Of a DNA stretch of 64,000 nt, positions 1-8,540 are shown in pieces. The notes under the pieces are model-generated. The model was not told where the DNA came from, did no database searches, and saw only the letters and a list, made by a program, of their open reading frames with translations. Position 1 is the stretch's first letter. Each line of letters opens with the position of its first letter. A program made the position numbers and the translations under genes. The DNA comes from Azotobacter paspali. Lineage in GTDB: Bacteria > Pseudomonadota > Gammaproteobacteria > Pseudomonadales > Pseudomonadaceae. Location of the stretch: assembly GCF_042434745.1 (NCBI RefSeq), contig NZ_JBHLSS010000028.1, one strand, 5' to 3'.

Positions 1-41
1 ACGACGATTCCGCTCGGCCTTCTGAAGGGGGCATCCGGCGT

Positions 42-422
42 TGCCTGACAGGCCGTGCCACAGGAAGAGCGCAAGCGCTTTCAGGCAACCCGGAGCTCGA
101 CTCCCGTTCAGAAGGCCGAGCGCAGGCGTCGCGTAGAGGGGCGAGCCGCGGGGAGGCGGCGAGAGTCGTACGAGGGGCATGGATGCCCCTTGTGCGACGA
201 CCCTCGGAGCGGCGCCGGAGCGAGGGAACCCCGGCGCAGCCGGGGCCGAATGACCGGGCGCGCTTTCTCTTTGGTTACTTTCTCTTTGCGCGCGCAAAGA
301 GAAAGTAACTCGGCCGGGGAGCCGAAACAGGGACTGTCCGGCCCCTCGGCAAGCAGCCATGCCAAGGCTCACACAACCGTTCCAGTCCGGTATCGAGCGA
401 GCGCTTCATGCGATTGCCCTGA
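42..422. repeat. Dispersed repeat, copy A, with 36-bp perfect palindrome
   Basis: This stretch is nearly identical to 9019-9421, and its right third recurs inverted at 8844-8958. It carries a perfect palindrome at 274-309 (arms reading GTTACTTTCTCTTTGCGC and its complement). No credible gene lies in positions 1-501. The long reading frame running into envC from position 55 is a by-product of high GC and repeat composition. Mobility of the repeat is inferred only from its multiple copies. Confidence 0.8.
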
Positions 423-501
423 GTCATTGCTGCGGCCTGCAGCCGGACGACACATTTTTAGGCATACTTATGCCGATCCACTCTCCCGACGCCGCACGCC
501 C

Positions 502-1755
502 ATGTTCCGCATCCTTCCCCTGCTGATCCTCACCCTCGCGCTCAGCCCGGCATTCGCCGACGAGCGCAGCGAAACCCTCGAGCAACTGGAGCGGACCCGC
601 CAGGACATCGCCACGCTGAAGAAGCTGCAGGAGCAGTTGAACCGGGAAAGGAGCGGCGTGCAGCAGGAGCTGGGCAAGACCGAACGGGAGATGGGCGACC
701 TGGAAAACCGGATACGCGAGCTGCAAAACGAACTGGACGGGCGCGAACGGGAGATCCGTCGTCTCGACCGGGAAAAACAGACGTTGCAAAAGACCCGTGA
801 CGAACAGCAGCGGCTGATCGCCGTGCAGACCCGCGCCACCTACCAGAGCGCTCGCCAGGAATACCTCAAGTTGCTGCTCAACCAGCAGCGGCCGGAGTTG
901 CTGTTGCGTACCCTGACCTATTACGGCTACTTCGACCAGGCGCGCCGGAAGCAGCTCGAAGCCTTCGACGCGACCCTGCGCCAATTGGCCGTGGTCGAGC
1001 AGGACCTCGCCACCCAGCGGACCCGGCTCGGCGAGCGCAAGAGCGAGCTGGAAGAGCGTCGCGAGCGGCTCGCCGCCCTGCGCCAGGAGCGTCGCCGGAT
1101 GCTGACCCGCTTGAACCGGGAATACGCCAGCGGCGCCCGGAAACTCGAGGCCCGCGAGGAAGAGCAAGCCGAACTCGGCCGGGTGTTGCGGCGCATCGAA
1201 GAAACCCTCGCCCGCGAGGCCGAGGAGGCACGCCAGCGTGCCCTCGCCGAACAGCGCCGCCAGCAGGAGCAGGAAAGGCAGCGCCGACACGCCAGCGCGC
1301 CCGCCGGCGAAGCCCCGCTCTTGTCCGACCGGGGAGCAGCTCCCGACGGCCCCTTCGCCCATGCGCGCGGCAGCCTATCCTGGCCGGTCGATGGTCGCCT
1401 GCTGGCGCCCTATGGCTCGCCACGCAGCGAAGATGCCCGCACCCTCTGGGACGGTGTCCTGATCGGCGCCGATGCCGGCACTCCGGTGCGTGCCATCCAT
1501 GCCGGGCGCGTGGTCTTCGCCGACTGGCTGCGCGGCTCGGGCCTGCTGGTCATTCTCGACCACGGCAATGGCTACCTGAGCCTCTACGGGCATAATGAGA
1601 GTTTGTTGAAAAGCGCCGGCGACATGGTCAAGGCCGGCGAACCGATCGCGACGGTCGGTACCAGTGGCGGGCAGGACATGCCTGCGCTTTACTTCGCCAT
1701 CCGCCAGCAGGGCCACCCGAGCGATCCCGCCCTGTGGTGCCGCGCGCAGGGATAG
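502..1755 (+). CDS. envC: Murein hydrolase activator EnvC family (LytM/M23 domain)
   Basis: A predicted 417-residue exported protein. A signal peptide covers about residues 1-19 (hydrophobic LLILTLALSPAFA). A long charged coiled coil covers about 25-290, rich in Glu, Arg and Gln. A C-terminal LytM/M23 domain covers about 305-417. EnvC-type proteins activate periplasmic amidases that split septal peptidoglycan during cell division. The metal-binding pattern is degenerate: the first His motif is replaced by a WDGV segment. This fits the regulatory, non-catalytic LytM domains of the EnvC group. I chose the ATG at 502 because it starts the signal peptide; the reading frame extends upstream into repeat sequence without homology. 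ctpA follows after 29 bases, as in Pseudomonas, so the two are probably co-transcribed. Confidence 0.88.
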   Translation: MFRILPLLILTLALSPAFADERSETLEQLERTRQDIATLKKLQEQLNRERSGVQQELGKTEREMGDLENRIRELQNELDGREREIRRLDREKQTLQKTRDEQQRLIAVQTRATYQSARQEYLKLLLNQQRPELLLRTLTYYGYFDQARRKQLEAFDATLRQLAVVEQDLATQRTRLGERKSELEERRERLAALRQERRRMLTRLNREYASGARKLEAREEEQAELGRVLRRIEETLAREAEEARQRALAEQRRQQEQERQRRHASAPAGEAPLLSDRGAAPDGPFAHARGSLSWPVDGRLLAPYGSPRSEDARTLWDGVLIGADAGTPVRAIHAGRVVFADWLRGSGLLVILDHGNGYLSLYGHNESLLKSAGDMVKAGEPIATVGTSGGQDMPALYFAIRQQGHPSDPALWCRAQG

Positions 1756-1784
1756 CGCCGCTTTCACTCGAGGAGTCCGTTTTC

Positions 1785-3107
1785 ATGCCGTACCTGCCCC
1801 GCCCCCTGTCGCTGGCCCTGGTCGCCGCCCTGGCGCTCGGCGCTCCCCTCCTGCGCGCCGAGGAGGCGCCCGCGCCGGCCGCCGAGACGCGAAGCAAGCC
1901 CCTCCTGCCCCTCGAAGAGCTGCGCACCTTCGCCGAGGTCATGGACCGCATCAAGGCCGCCTATGTCGAGCCGGTGGACGACAAGACCCTGCTGGAAAAC
2001 GCCATCAAGGGCATGATCAGCAATCTCGATCCGCACTCGGCCTACCTCGAGCCCGAAGAATTCCTCGACCTGCAGGAGAGCACCAGCGGCGAGTTCGGCG
2101 GCCTCGGCATCGAGGTCGGCATGGAGGACGACCAGCTCAAGGTGGTCGCGCCGATCGACGACACGCCGGCGGCCAAAGCCGGCATCGAGGCCGGCGACCT
2201 GATCGTCCAGATCGACGGCCAGCCGACCAAAGGCATGTCCATGCTCGAAGCCGTGGACAAGATGCGCGGCAAGCCCGGCAGCAAGATCGAGCTGACCCTG
2301 GTGCGCAAGGAGGGTAGCAGGCCGTTCGACGTCAGCCTGACCAGGGCGGTGATCAAGGTCAAGAGCGTGAAGAGCCAGTCGCTTGAGTCCGGCTACGGCT
2401 ACCTGCGCATCACCCAGTTCCAGGTCAACAGCGGCGAGGAAGTCGGCAAGGCGCTGGCGCGCCTGAAGCAGGAGAACGGCGGACAGAAGCTGAAGGGCCT
2501 GGTGCTAGACCTGCGCAACAACCCCGGCGGCGTGCTGCAGTCGGCCGTCGAGGTGACCGACCATTTCCTCACCAAGGGCCTGATCGTCTACACCAAGGGC
2601 CGCATCGCCAACTCCGAACTGCGCTTCTCCGCTGACCCGGCCGACGCCAGCGAAGGCGTACCGATGGTGACGCTGATCAACGGCGGCAGCGCTTCGGCCG
2701 CGGAAATCGTCGCCGGCGCCCTGCAGGATCACAAGCGGTCGGTGCTGATGGGCACCGACAGCTTCGGCAAGGGCTCGGTGCAGACCGTGCTGCCGCTGAA
2801 CAACGACCGCGCCCTGAAGCTGACCACCGCTCTCTACTTCACCCCCAACGGCCGTTCGATCCAGGCTCAGGGCATAGTGCCGGACATCGTGGTGGAGCGT
2901 GCCAAGTTGACCCAGGACGCCCAGCCGGAACACCTGCGCGAGGCCGATCTGGCTGGCCACCTGGGCAACGGCAACGGCGGGCCGGACAAACCCAGCGGCA
3001 AGGCCGGGCAGGAAGGCAAGGCGCGTCCGCAGGACGACGACTACCAGTTGAGCCAGGCGCTCAACCTGCTTAAGGGCCTCAACCTGACCCGCGGACTGCA
3101 GCAATAA
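1785..3107 (+). CDS. ctpA: S41 family C-terminal processing peptidase (CtpA-type)
   Basis: A predicted 440-residue periplasmic serine protease. An AGGAG ribosome-binding site at 1771-1775 supports the ATG at 1785. A signal peptide covers about residues 1-21. A PDZ domain follows at about 95-180 (GGLGIEVG start and GDLIVQIDG core). The S41 catalytic core has the Ser motif GGSASAAEIVAGAL and the catalytic Lys motif FGKGSVQT. Relatives trim C termini of envelope proteins; in pseudomonads CtpA, with a lipoprotein partner, degrades peptidoglycan cross-link hydrolases, which fits its place beside envC. The C-terminal tail after about residue 385 is low-complexity and Gly/Lys/Asp-rich. The gene converges with hisF and ends just before a shared hairpin terminator. 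Confidence 0.92.
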   Translation: MPYLPRPLSLALVAALALGAPLLRAEEAPAPAAETRSKPLLPLEELRTFAEVMDRIKAAYVEPVDDKTLLENAIKGMISNLDPHSAYLEPEEFLDLQESTSGEFGGLGIEVGMEDDQLKVVAPIDDTPAAKAGIEAGDLIVQIDGQPTKGMSMLEAVDKMRGKPGSKIELTLVRKEGSRPFDVSLTRAVIKVKSVKSQSLESGYGYLRITQFQVNSGEEVGKALARLKQENGGQKLKGLVLDLRNNPGGVLQSAVEVTDHFLTKGLIVYTKGRIANSELRFSADPADASEGVPMVTLINGGSASAAEIVAGALQDHKRSVLMGTDSFGKGSVQTVLPLNNDRALKLTTALYFTPNGRSIQAQGIVPDIVVERAKLTQDAQPEHLREADLAGHLGNGNGGPDKPSGKAGQEGKARPQDDDYQLSQALNLLKGLNLTRGLQQ

Positions 3108-3126
3108 CAGGCCGGCGTCGAACGGG

Positions 3127-3149
3127 AGGAAGGCGCCTGCGCCTTCCTT
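3127..3149. terminator. Bidirectional hairpin between convergent ctpA and hisF
   Basis: A 10-bp perfect stem (AGGAAGGCGC pairing with GCGCCTTCCT, 2-base loop) lies in the 49-bp gap between the ctpA stop and the hisF stop. The T-tract is short, so strength is uncertain. The position suits termination of both converging transcripts. Confidence 0.6.
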
Positions 3150-3156
3150 GCCGCTG

Positions 3157-3927
3157 TCAGCGCACCACTATGCCGCGACCGGCCAGATAGGCCTTGGCCT
3201 CCGGCACCGTGTACTCACCGAAGTGGAAGATGCTCGCCGCCAGCACCGCATCGGCCTTGCCCTCGAGGATGCCGGCCGCCAGGTGTTCGAGGTTGCCGAC
3301 ACCGCCCGAGGCGATCACCGGGATGCCCACCGCCTCGCTGATGGCGCGGGTCACACCTAGGTCGAAACCACTCTTCATGCCGTCCTGGTCCATGCTGGTC
3401 AGCAGGATCTCACCGGCGCCGTAGTCTTCCATCTTCTTCGCCCAGGCCACCGCGTCCAGCCCGGTGGGCTTGCGTCCGCCGTGGGTGAAGATTTTCCAGC
3501 GCGGCGCTTCGCCCGGCCCCGACACCTTCTTGGCGTCGATGGCGACCACGATACACTGCGAGCCGAAGCGCCCGGCGGCCTCGCCGACGAACTCCGGGTT
3601 GAACACCGCGGCGGTGTTGATCGATACCTTGTCGGCACCAGCGTTCAGCAGGTTGCGAATATCCTGTACGGTGCGCACGCCGCCCCCGACGGTCAACGGG
3701 ATGAACACCTGGCTGGCCATGCGCTCGACGGTGTGCAGGGTGGTGTCGCGCCCCTCGTGGCTGGCGGTGATGTCGAGGAAGGTGATCTCGTCAGCGCCCT
3801 GCTCGTCGTAGCGCTGGGCGATCTCGACGGGATCTCCGGCGTCGCGGATGTTCTCGAACCTGACGCCCTTGACCACGCGGCCGTTGTCCACGTCGAGGCA
3901 GGGGATAATGCGTTTGGCCAGCGCCAT
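3157..3927 (-). CDS. hisF: Imidazole glycerol phosphate synthase subunit HisF
   Basis: A 256-residue TIM-barrel cyclase, the family's usual length. HisF uses ammonia supplied by HisH to convert PRFAR to imidazole glycerol phosphate and AICAR in histidine biosynthesis. The start is the ATG giving MALAKRIIPCLDVDNG, which holds the conserved N-terminal catalytic Asp (residue 11). The second catalytic Asp is in CIVVAIDAKK near residue 130. Phosphate-binding Gly-rich loops (GGGVRT and ASGGVGNLEH) are intact. The frame extends 10 codons upstream without family similarity. It is the last gene of the minus-strand his operon and lies 93 bases after hisA. Confidence 0.97.
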   Translation of the reverse strand: MALAKRIIPCLDVDNGRVVKGVRFENIRDAGDPVEIAQRYDEQGADEITFLDITASHEGRDTTLHTVERMASQVFIPLTVGGGVRTVQDIRNLLNAGADKVSINTAAVFNPEFVGEAAGRFGSQCIVVAIDAKKVSGPGEAPRWKIFTHGGRKPTGLDAVAWAKKMEDYGAGEILLTSMDQDGMKSGFDLGVTRAISEAVGIPVIASGGVGNLEHLAAGILEGKADAVLAASIFHFGEYTVPEAKAYLAGRGIVVR

Positions 3928-3942
3928 GGTGGTGTCCTCTCT

Positions 3943-4018
3943 GAGTAGGGTGGACAACGCTCTGCTTGTCCCCCGTCATTCGATGGAAAACGCTGCACGG
4001 TTTTCCACCCTACGCGTT
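3943..4018. repeat. Inverted repeat in the hisA-hisF gap
   Basis: The two sides of this gap carry a near-complementary pair: GTAGGGTGGACAACGC near 3946 and TTTCCACCCTACGCGTTG near 4001. It looks like a REP/BIME-type interspersed element inside the his operon. It may form a hairpin in the mRNA between hisA and hisF. No gene is present here. Confidence 0.5.
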
Positions 4019-4019
4019 G

Positions 4020-4757
4020 TCAGCCCTTGAAGCCGTCACAGAGCGCCTGGGCTTCGGCCACGTCCAGGGTGCCCTCGTAGATAGCGCGGCCGGTGATGGC
4101 GCCGACGATCCCCGAAGCACGGGTATCCAGCAGCTTGCGGATGTCGCCGAGGTCGTGGATGCCGCCGGAAGCGATCACCGGGATGCGCGTGGCGGCGGCC
4201 AGGGCGGCGGTGGCCTCGACATTGCAGCCCTGCATCATGCCGTCCTTGGCGATATCCGTGTAGACGATAGCGGACACGCCGTCAGCCTCGAAGCGCCTGG
4301 CCAGGTCGACGACCTGCACGCTGCTGACTTCGGCCCAGCCGTCGGTGGCGACGAAGCCTTCCCTGGCGTCCAGGCCGACGATCACCTTGCCGGGAAAGGC
4401 GCGGCAGGCTTCTCCGACGAACTCCGGCTGCTTGACCGCCTTGGTGCCGACGATCACGTAGCCGACGCCCGCCTTCACGTAGTGCTCGATGGTCTCCAGC
4501 GAACGTATGCCGCCGCCGATCTGGATCGGCAAATTCGGGTAGCGCCGGGCAATGGCGGTGACCACTTCGCCGTTGATCGGCTGGCCCTCGAAGGCGCCGT
4601 TGAGGTCGACCAGGTGCAGGCGGCGGCAGCCGGCTTCGACCCATCTGGCGGCCATGGCCACCGGGTCGTCGGAGAACACCGTGGAATCGTCCATGCGGCC
4701 CTGCCGCAGGCGCACGCAGGCGCCGTCCTTGAGGTCGATTGCGGGAATGATCAGCAT
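4020..4757 (-). CDS. hisA: Phosphoribosylformimino-5-aminoimidazole carboxamide ribotide isomerase HisA
   Basis: A 245-residue TIM-barrel isomerase catalysing the ProFAR to PRFAR Amadori rearrangement, the step before HisF/HisH. The ATG giving MLIIPAIDLKDG is chosen; it places the catalytic Asp at residue 8. A second Asp lies in VIVGLDAREG, about residue 129. The phosphate-binding GGGIRS and ASGGIHD loops are present. The frame continues 8 codons upstream of this ATG with no family similarity. It lies between the DUF2164 gene and hisF on the same strand. Confidence 0.97.
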   Translation of the reverse strand: MLIIPAIDLKDGACVRLRQGRMDDSTVFSDDPVAMAARWVEAGCRRLHLVDLNGAFEGQPINGEVVTAIARRYPNLPIQIGGGIRSLETIEHYVKAGVGYVIVGTKAVKQPEFVGEACRAFPGKVIVGLDAREGFVATDGWAEVSSVQVVDLARRFEADGVSAIVYTDIAKDGMMQGCNVEATAALAAATRIPVIASGGIHDLGDIRKLLDTRASGIVGAITGRAIYEGTLDVAEAQALCDGFKG

Positions 4758-4793
4758 CGGTTGAACCTGCTCAAGTCTCAAAATTCGAAAGGG

Positions 4794-5048
4794 TCAGCTT
4801 TTCTCGAGCGCCCACAAGTCGCTTTCGATACTCTCGAACCTATCCTTCAGGTGCGCCTGAACATCGAAGATCGCCTTGTTGTAGTAGTGTGGAGCAATTT
4901 CCCGGCCGAACAGATCCAGCAACTCCTGCACTTCGAACGAGCCCAGCTCGAGTTCGAAGCGATCGGCCAGGAAACGCTTGAGAATCAGCAACGCGGCCTG
5001 CTCCTGCGCGGCATTTAGGGAGAGAACCGGGGTCTTGATCCGGCCCAT
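4794..5048 (-). CDS. DUF2164 family small protein within the his operon
   Basis: An 84-residue protein starting MGRIKTPVLSLNAAQEQ, with the compact helical pattern of DUF2164 proteins (LFGREIAPHYYNKAIFDVQAHL in the middle; the segment PHYYNKAI is diagnostic). Function is unknown. Its start codon directly follows the hisH stop and hisA starts 36 bases downstream, so it must be co-transcribed with the histidine genes. No signal peptide or membrane segment is seen. A direct role in histidine synthesis is not established. Confidence 0.85.
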   Translation of the reverse strand: MGRIKTPVLSLNAAQEQAALLILKRFLADRFELELGSFEVQELLDLFGREIAPHYYNKAIFDVQAHLKDRFESIESDLWALEKS

Positions 5049-5687
5049 CTACCAGCGCCCATCCCAAGCGGCGAAGTTCTGCAACAGTTGCAGGCCGTGG
5101 GTATGGCTCTTTTCCGGGTGGAACTGCACGGCGAAGCGCGAGCCCTCGGCCAGCGCGGCGGCGAAGTCGACCCCGTAGTGGCCGCGCCCGACCACCTGGC
5201 GCGGATTGCCGGCCTCGATGTAGTAGCTGTGCACGAAATAGAAGCGGCCGCGGTCCGGGATGCTGTGCCAGAGCGGATGGTCGACGCTCTGCGCGACCTC
5301 GTTCCAGCCCATATGCGGCACCTTGAGATGCTCGCCGCCCTCGATCAGATCCTTGCCGAAAAAGCGCACTCGGCCGGGAAACAGGCCGATGCAGTCGACC
5401 CCGCCGTTCTCCTCGCTATGCTCCAGCAACGCCTGCATGCCGACGCAGATGCCGAGGAACGGTCGGTCGGCGCTCACCTCGCGGACCAGGGCGTCGAAGC
5501 CCAGGCGACGGATCTCGGCCATGCAGTCGCGGATCGCGCCGACACCGGGAAACACCACCCGGTCGGCCTCGCGGATCACCTGGGCGTCGCTGGTGATCAG
5601 CACCCTGCCGGCGCCGACGTGCTCCAGCGCCTTGGCCACCGAGTGCAGGTTGCCCATGCCATAGTCGATCACGGCTACCGTCTGCAT
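5049..5687 (-). CDS. hisH: Imidazole glycerol phosphate synthase glutaminase subunit HisH
   Basis: A 212-residue class I glutamine amidotransferase that supplies ammonia to HisF. The nucleophile Cys is residue 81 in GICVGMQALLE, and the His/Glu of the triad are in FHPEKSH near the C terminus. The oxyanion-strand motif is PGVGAIRDC at about 47-55. The ATG at 5687 overlaps the hisB TGA by one base (TGATG), a typical translational-coupling arrangement. The reading frame extends far upstream, but that part only shadows hisB. Confidence 0.97.
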   Translation of the reverse strand: MQTVAVIDYGMGNLHSVAKALEHVGAGRVLITSDAQVIREADRVVFPGVGAIRDCMAEIRRLGFDALVREVSADRPFLGICVGMQALLEHSEENGGVDCIGLFPGRVRFFGKDLIEGGEHLKVPHMGWNEVAQSVDHPLWHSIPDRGRFYFVHSYYIEAGNPRQVVGRGHYGVDFAAALAEGSRFAVQFHPEKSHTHGLQLLQNFAAWDGRW

Positions 5688-6280
5688 CACAGGCACCCCT
5701 TGGTGGAGGGCGTCTGCCCGGCCATGCGCGGGTCGGGCTCGACGGCCATGCGCAGGGCGCGGCCGAAGGCCTTGAACACCGTCTCGATCTGGTGATGGGT
5801 ATTGCTGCCACGCAGGTTGTCGATGTGCAGGGTCACCTGGGCGTGATTGACGAAGCCCTGGAAAAACTCCTGGAACAGGTCCACGTCGAAGCTGCCGACC
5901 CGCGCGCGGGTGTAGGGCACCTGCATCGACAGGCCCGGGCGGCCGGAGAAGTCCACCACCACTCTCGACAGCGCCTCGTCCAGCGGCACGTAGGAATGGC
6001 CGTAGCGGACGATGCCCTTCTTGTCGCCGATGGCCCTGGCGAAGGCCTGGCCGAGCGTGATGCCGACATCTTCCACGGTATGGTGGTCGTCGATGTGCAG
6101 GTCGCCTTGGCACTCGATATCCAGGTCGATCAGGCCGTGGCGGGCGATCTGGTCGAGCATGTGCTCGAGAAAGGGCACGCCGGTGGCGAACCGGGTCTTG
6201 CCGGTGCCGTCCAGGTTGACCGAGACCTTGATCCGGGTCTCCAGGGTGTTGCGCTCGACGCAAGCCGTACGTTCGGCCAT
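5687..6280 (-). CDS. hisB: Imidazoleglycerol-phosphate dehydratase HisB (monofunctional)
   Basis: A 197-residue monofunctional dehydratase, the usual length outside the enteric HisNB fusion. It converts imidazole glycerol phosphate to imidazole acetol phosphate. Manganese-binding His clusters are intact: FLEHMLDQIARHG at about 37, DDHHTVEDVGI at about 65, and NTHHQIE near residue 165. It is the first gene of the minus-strand hisB-hisH-DUF2164-hisA-hisF operon, with a TATAAT-like -10 box at 6316-6321 upstream. Confidence 0.97.
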   Translation of the reverse strand: MAERTACVERNTLETRIKVSVNLDGTGKTRFATGVPFLEHMLDQIARHGLIDLDIECQGDLHIDDHHTVEDVGITLGQAFARAIGDKKGIVRYGHSYVPLDEALSRVVVDFSGRPGLSMQVPYTRARVGSFDVDLFQEFFQGFVNHAQVTLHIDNLRGSNTHHQIETVFKAFGRALRMAVEPDPRMAGQTPSTKGCL

Positions 6281-6315
6281 CCACAGCTCCGCTAGTCGTG
6301 GGACGAAAAGGCGTC

Positions 6316-6321
6316 ATTATA
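6316..6321 (-). promoter_or_regulatory. Putative -10 box of the his operon
   Basis: The minus strand reads TATAAT, 36 bases upstream of the hisB ATG. A -35 element at 17-bp spacing is weak. The rest of 6322-6540 shows no gene I can support; frames crossing it are GC-driven. Confidence 0.45.
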
Positions 6322-6542
6322 GGCGCAAACCCCGGAGCCGGATAAGCCGTCCAGCCCGCCAGTGGCCGTTCGCTTCGGCTCGACTCGAAGTACCCCGCCC
6401 AGCTTCGCGGTACCGGTCCGATCCGCGCGATGCCTCGCCCCACGCAGCAGATCAACGGATCGCTCGCGCAGGCAGCCGCATTTCCGGGCCACAGGGCACC
6501 GAACAGCGCCGGTCGCGACGCTGCACGCCATACCCGGCGTCC

Positions 6543-6580
6543 CAAAAAAAGAACCCCCGCCGGTGTGGCGGGGGTTCGGT
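6543..6580 (-). terminator. Rho-independent terminator of the glycine-zipper gene
   Basis: On the minus strand, a GAACCCCCGCC/GGCGGGGGTTC stem with a 5-base loop is followed by seven T residues. It lies 28 bases beyond the stop of the gene at 6608-6997. Confidence 0.9.
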
Positions 6581-6607
6581 GTTTCGACCTGGCGGCTGTC
6601 GTGGGAA

Positions 6608-6997
6608 TCAGCGACCGTTGTAAGCGAAGGCCTCGGCGGTTTCCGGAGTCCAGCCGTAGGGACGCGGGCGGTTGCCGTAGATCACCACCTTGTCGCCTTC
6701 GGCGAAGACGTAGTTTGGCGAACGGTATTCCTTCAGTTCGCCGCTGTCGGTGCGCACCAGGTAGATGCGCTCGCTGGCACCCAGGGCCTTCTGGCCGGAA
6801 CCGCCGAACAGCGCGCCGAGGCCCGCGCCGATCACCGCACCGATCGGCCCGCCGACGGAGCCGGCCATCATGCCGCTCATGCCGCCCGTGGCCTGCCCCG
6901 AAGTCTCGCTCGTCACTTCCCGGACGATTTCCGCGGCGTTGACAGTGCCGACGTTGAGCATGCCGATGGTCAGAGCCAACATTCCGAATTTTTTCAT
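6608..6997 (-). CDS. Small exported glycine-zipper protein
   Basis: A 129-residue protein with a signal peptide of about 21 residues (MKKFGMLALTIGMLNVGTVNA). A glycine-zipper stretch follows at about 38-68 (GGMSGMMAGSVGGPIGAVIG and onward), typical of membrane-inserting SlyB/YMGG-type segments. The C-terminal 60 residues form a soluble domain. A GAGGG ribosome-binding site 7 bases upstream decides the ATG at 6997, although the frame stays open much further. It probably sits in or on the envelope; function is unknown. It has its own strong terminator and is therefore likely monocistronic. Confidence 0.8.
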   Translation of the reverse strand: MKKFGMLALTIGMLNVGTVNAAEIVREVTSETSGQATGGMSGMMAGSVGGPIGAVIGAGLGALFGGSGQKALGASERIYLVRTDSGELKEYRSPNYVFAEGDKVVIYGNRPRPYGWTPETAEAFAYNGR

Positions 6998-7267
6998 GGC
7001 GGTTCCCTCAGAGCGAGACGAGCGGTCGTTACCAGTCGATTCAATCGAGACGAAATGTGGCGCCGTTATCGCCGCTGTTTCGTCTCCCTTGGGACAGAAG
7101 CTACCGCTTTCGTTGACATGAATCAATAAAACGATCGCCTTCTTATGCTTAAGGAGGGGGGCCCATGGGGCGGGCAAACGGCTCCTCCAAGCTGCGAACC
7201 TCCACATTGCGCAGGGTCCGCGCCAACGCCACGCCTCACCCGTACGGCACTGGCCGCCCGGCCAGTA

Positions 7268-7407
7268 GGGCACCTCTAAAAACGTAGGCGAGGCAATCAG
7301 CGCAAGGCAAAAACAGGCGAAAAAGCGGAGTTTACGCGCTGTAAATGAGCATTTTGAGCCTGTTTTTAACGCAGCGATGACCACGCAGGTAGTTTTTAGA
7401 TGTGCCC
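7268..7407. mobile_element. 140-bp MITE with 16-bp terminal inverted repeats
   Basis: The ends read GGGCACCTCTAAAAAC and, inverted, GGGCACATCTAAAAAC (15 of 16 match). They are flanked by a direct repeat AGTA at 7264-7267 and 7408-7411. The interior holds a smaller inverted repeat (AAAAACAGGC and GCCTGTTTTT) and no gene. This is the structure of a non-autonomous IS-derived element. The remainder of 6998-7672 shows no other gene. Confidence 0.75.
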
Positions 7408-7672
7408 AGTAGTCGAGGCATGCGGAGCCACTTCCCGGTAAACAGGGGTATGACCTGGCGCGGCGCGCAATTGACCACGGGTTTGCGGGTGGCAACCCGT
7501 GCCGGACAGTCCAAGTCGGTGGACTCCTCTCGATCCGCTCCCGAATGCAGTATCGACGTAAAAAGCTCTTTCATTTCTATAAGGACTTGAGAAATACTAA
7601 GCCGGGATTCAAAGTATAGATGCCCTAAAAAACCTGCGCCCTAAAACAATTACTTTCCAAGGCAAATTCTAG

Positions 7673-8461
7673 ATGAATAAAACAATGGTTAAGACTGCTC
7701 TCTGTGGCGCACTATTACTTTGCTCTTCTGCTCCTTTAATAGCAGCAGATACCAGTACCCCTAATGTGGAGCCCAAAGTAGGCTTTAGAATTTTCACCAA
7801 GGTCAACCGCCCCAACCAAGAGCTGGTCGAAAGTTTCCGCGGTCTGCCTGTAGCCAATATTTCTGATATGGTCAGTCGCACCAGGGTTGTGGATGCCCGC
7901 ATCAAAAAAATTAGCAAAAACAACCTACTGGGTGTGGCTTTCACGGTAAAAACTCGGCCGGACGATAACCTCATGGCCCATAAAGCCATACAAATGGCCC
8001 AACCCGGCGACATTATCGTGATTGATGCCCGAGGTGATTTAAACAATGCCATTATTGGCGAGCAGATGGTGCGCACCGCTATTCAGCGCAAACTGGCGGG
8101 CATTATTGTAGATGGGGCTGTCCGCGATTATAAATATCTAACCGAACAAACAGATATTCCGGTTTACGCTGCCGGTGTAACTCCTGCCGGCCCCTATAAA
8201 GATGGCCCCGGTGAAATTAATACTCCAGTCAATATTGGCGGTATCGTTGTCAGACCCGGAGATATTTTAATTGGTGATGATGATGGTATTGTTGTTATTG
8301 AGCCCTCCACCGCCAAACAAGTAGCCGAACAATCGAAAAAGAAGAACGACGCCGAAGCCAGCGCCATCAGTAAGATTGTTAAAGGTGAACAGGATCACTC
8401 TTGGATTGACCGTAATCTGCAAGAAAAATCCGTGCAGATTATTGATGACTACTACCAATAA
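7673..8461 (+). CDS. Exported RraA-like / HMG-aldolase family protein
   Basis: A 262-residue protein: signal peptide at about 1-24 (ALCGALLLCSSAPLIA), then an RraA/4-hydroxy-4-methyl-2-oxoglutarate aldolase fold. Recognisable family features are GVAFTVKTRPDDN, QPGDIIVIDARGD, GIIVDGAVRDY (the conserved Arg-Asp region) and RPGDILIGDDDGIVVIE. Cytoplasmic relatives are metal-dependent class II pyruvate aldolases or RNase E inhibitors; a secretion signal is unusual, and the substrate cannot be inferred. The gene and its flanks are conspicuously AT-rich compared with neighbours. It sits between a MITE and IS debris, so horizontal acquisition is likely. An AAGGCAAATTCTAG leader gives only a weak ribosome-binding site. 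Confidence 0.8.
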   Translation: MNKTMVKTALCGALLLCSSAPLIAADTSTPNVEPKVGFRIFTKVNRPNQELVESFRGLPVANISDMVSRTRVVDARIKKISKNNLLGVAFTVKTRPDDNLMAHKAIQMAQPGDIIVIDARGDLNNAIIGEQMVRTAIQRKLAGIIVDGAVRDYKYLTEQTDIPVYAAGVTPAGPYKDGPGEINTPVNIGGIVVRPGDILIGDDDGIVVIEPSTAKQVAEQSKKKNDAEASAISKIVKGEQDHSWIDRNLQEKSVQIIDDYYQ

Positions 8462-8540
8462 ATCTTTTGCGCCTTGCTTGGATTCAGCCTTTATCTAAAA
8501 GGCACTCAATAAAATAACTAACAGCAATATCACCTGATAC

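Noticed and set aside
55..501. Long in-frame extension upstream of envC
   Set aside because: It runs through the dispersed repeat and lacks a signal peptide or similarity. The ATG at 502 begins a clean signal peptide.
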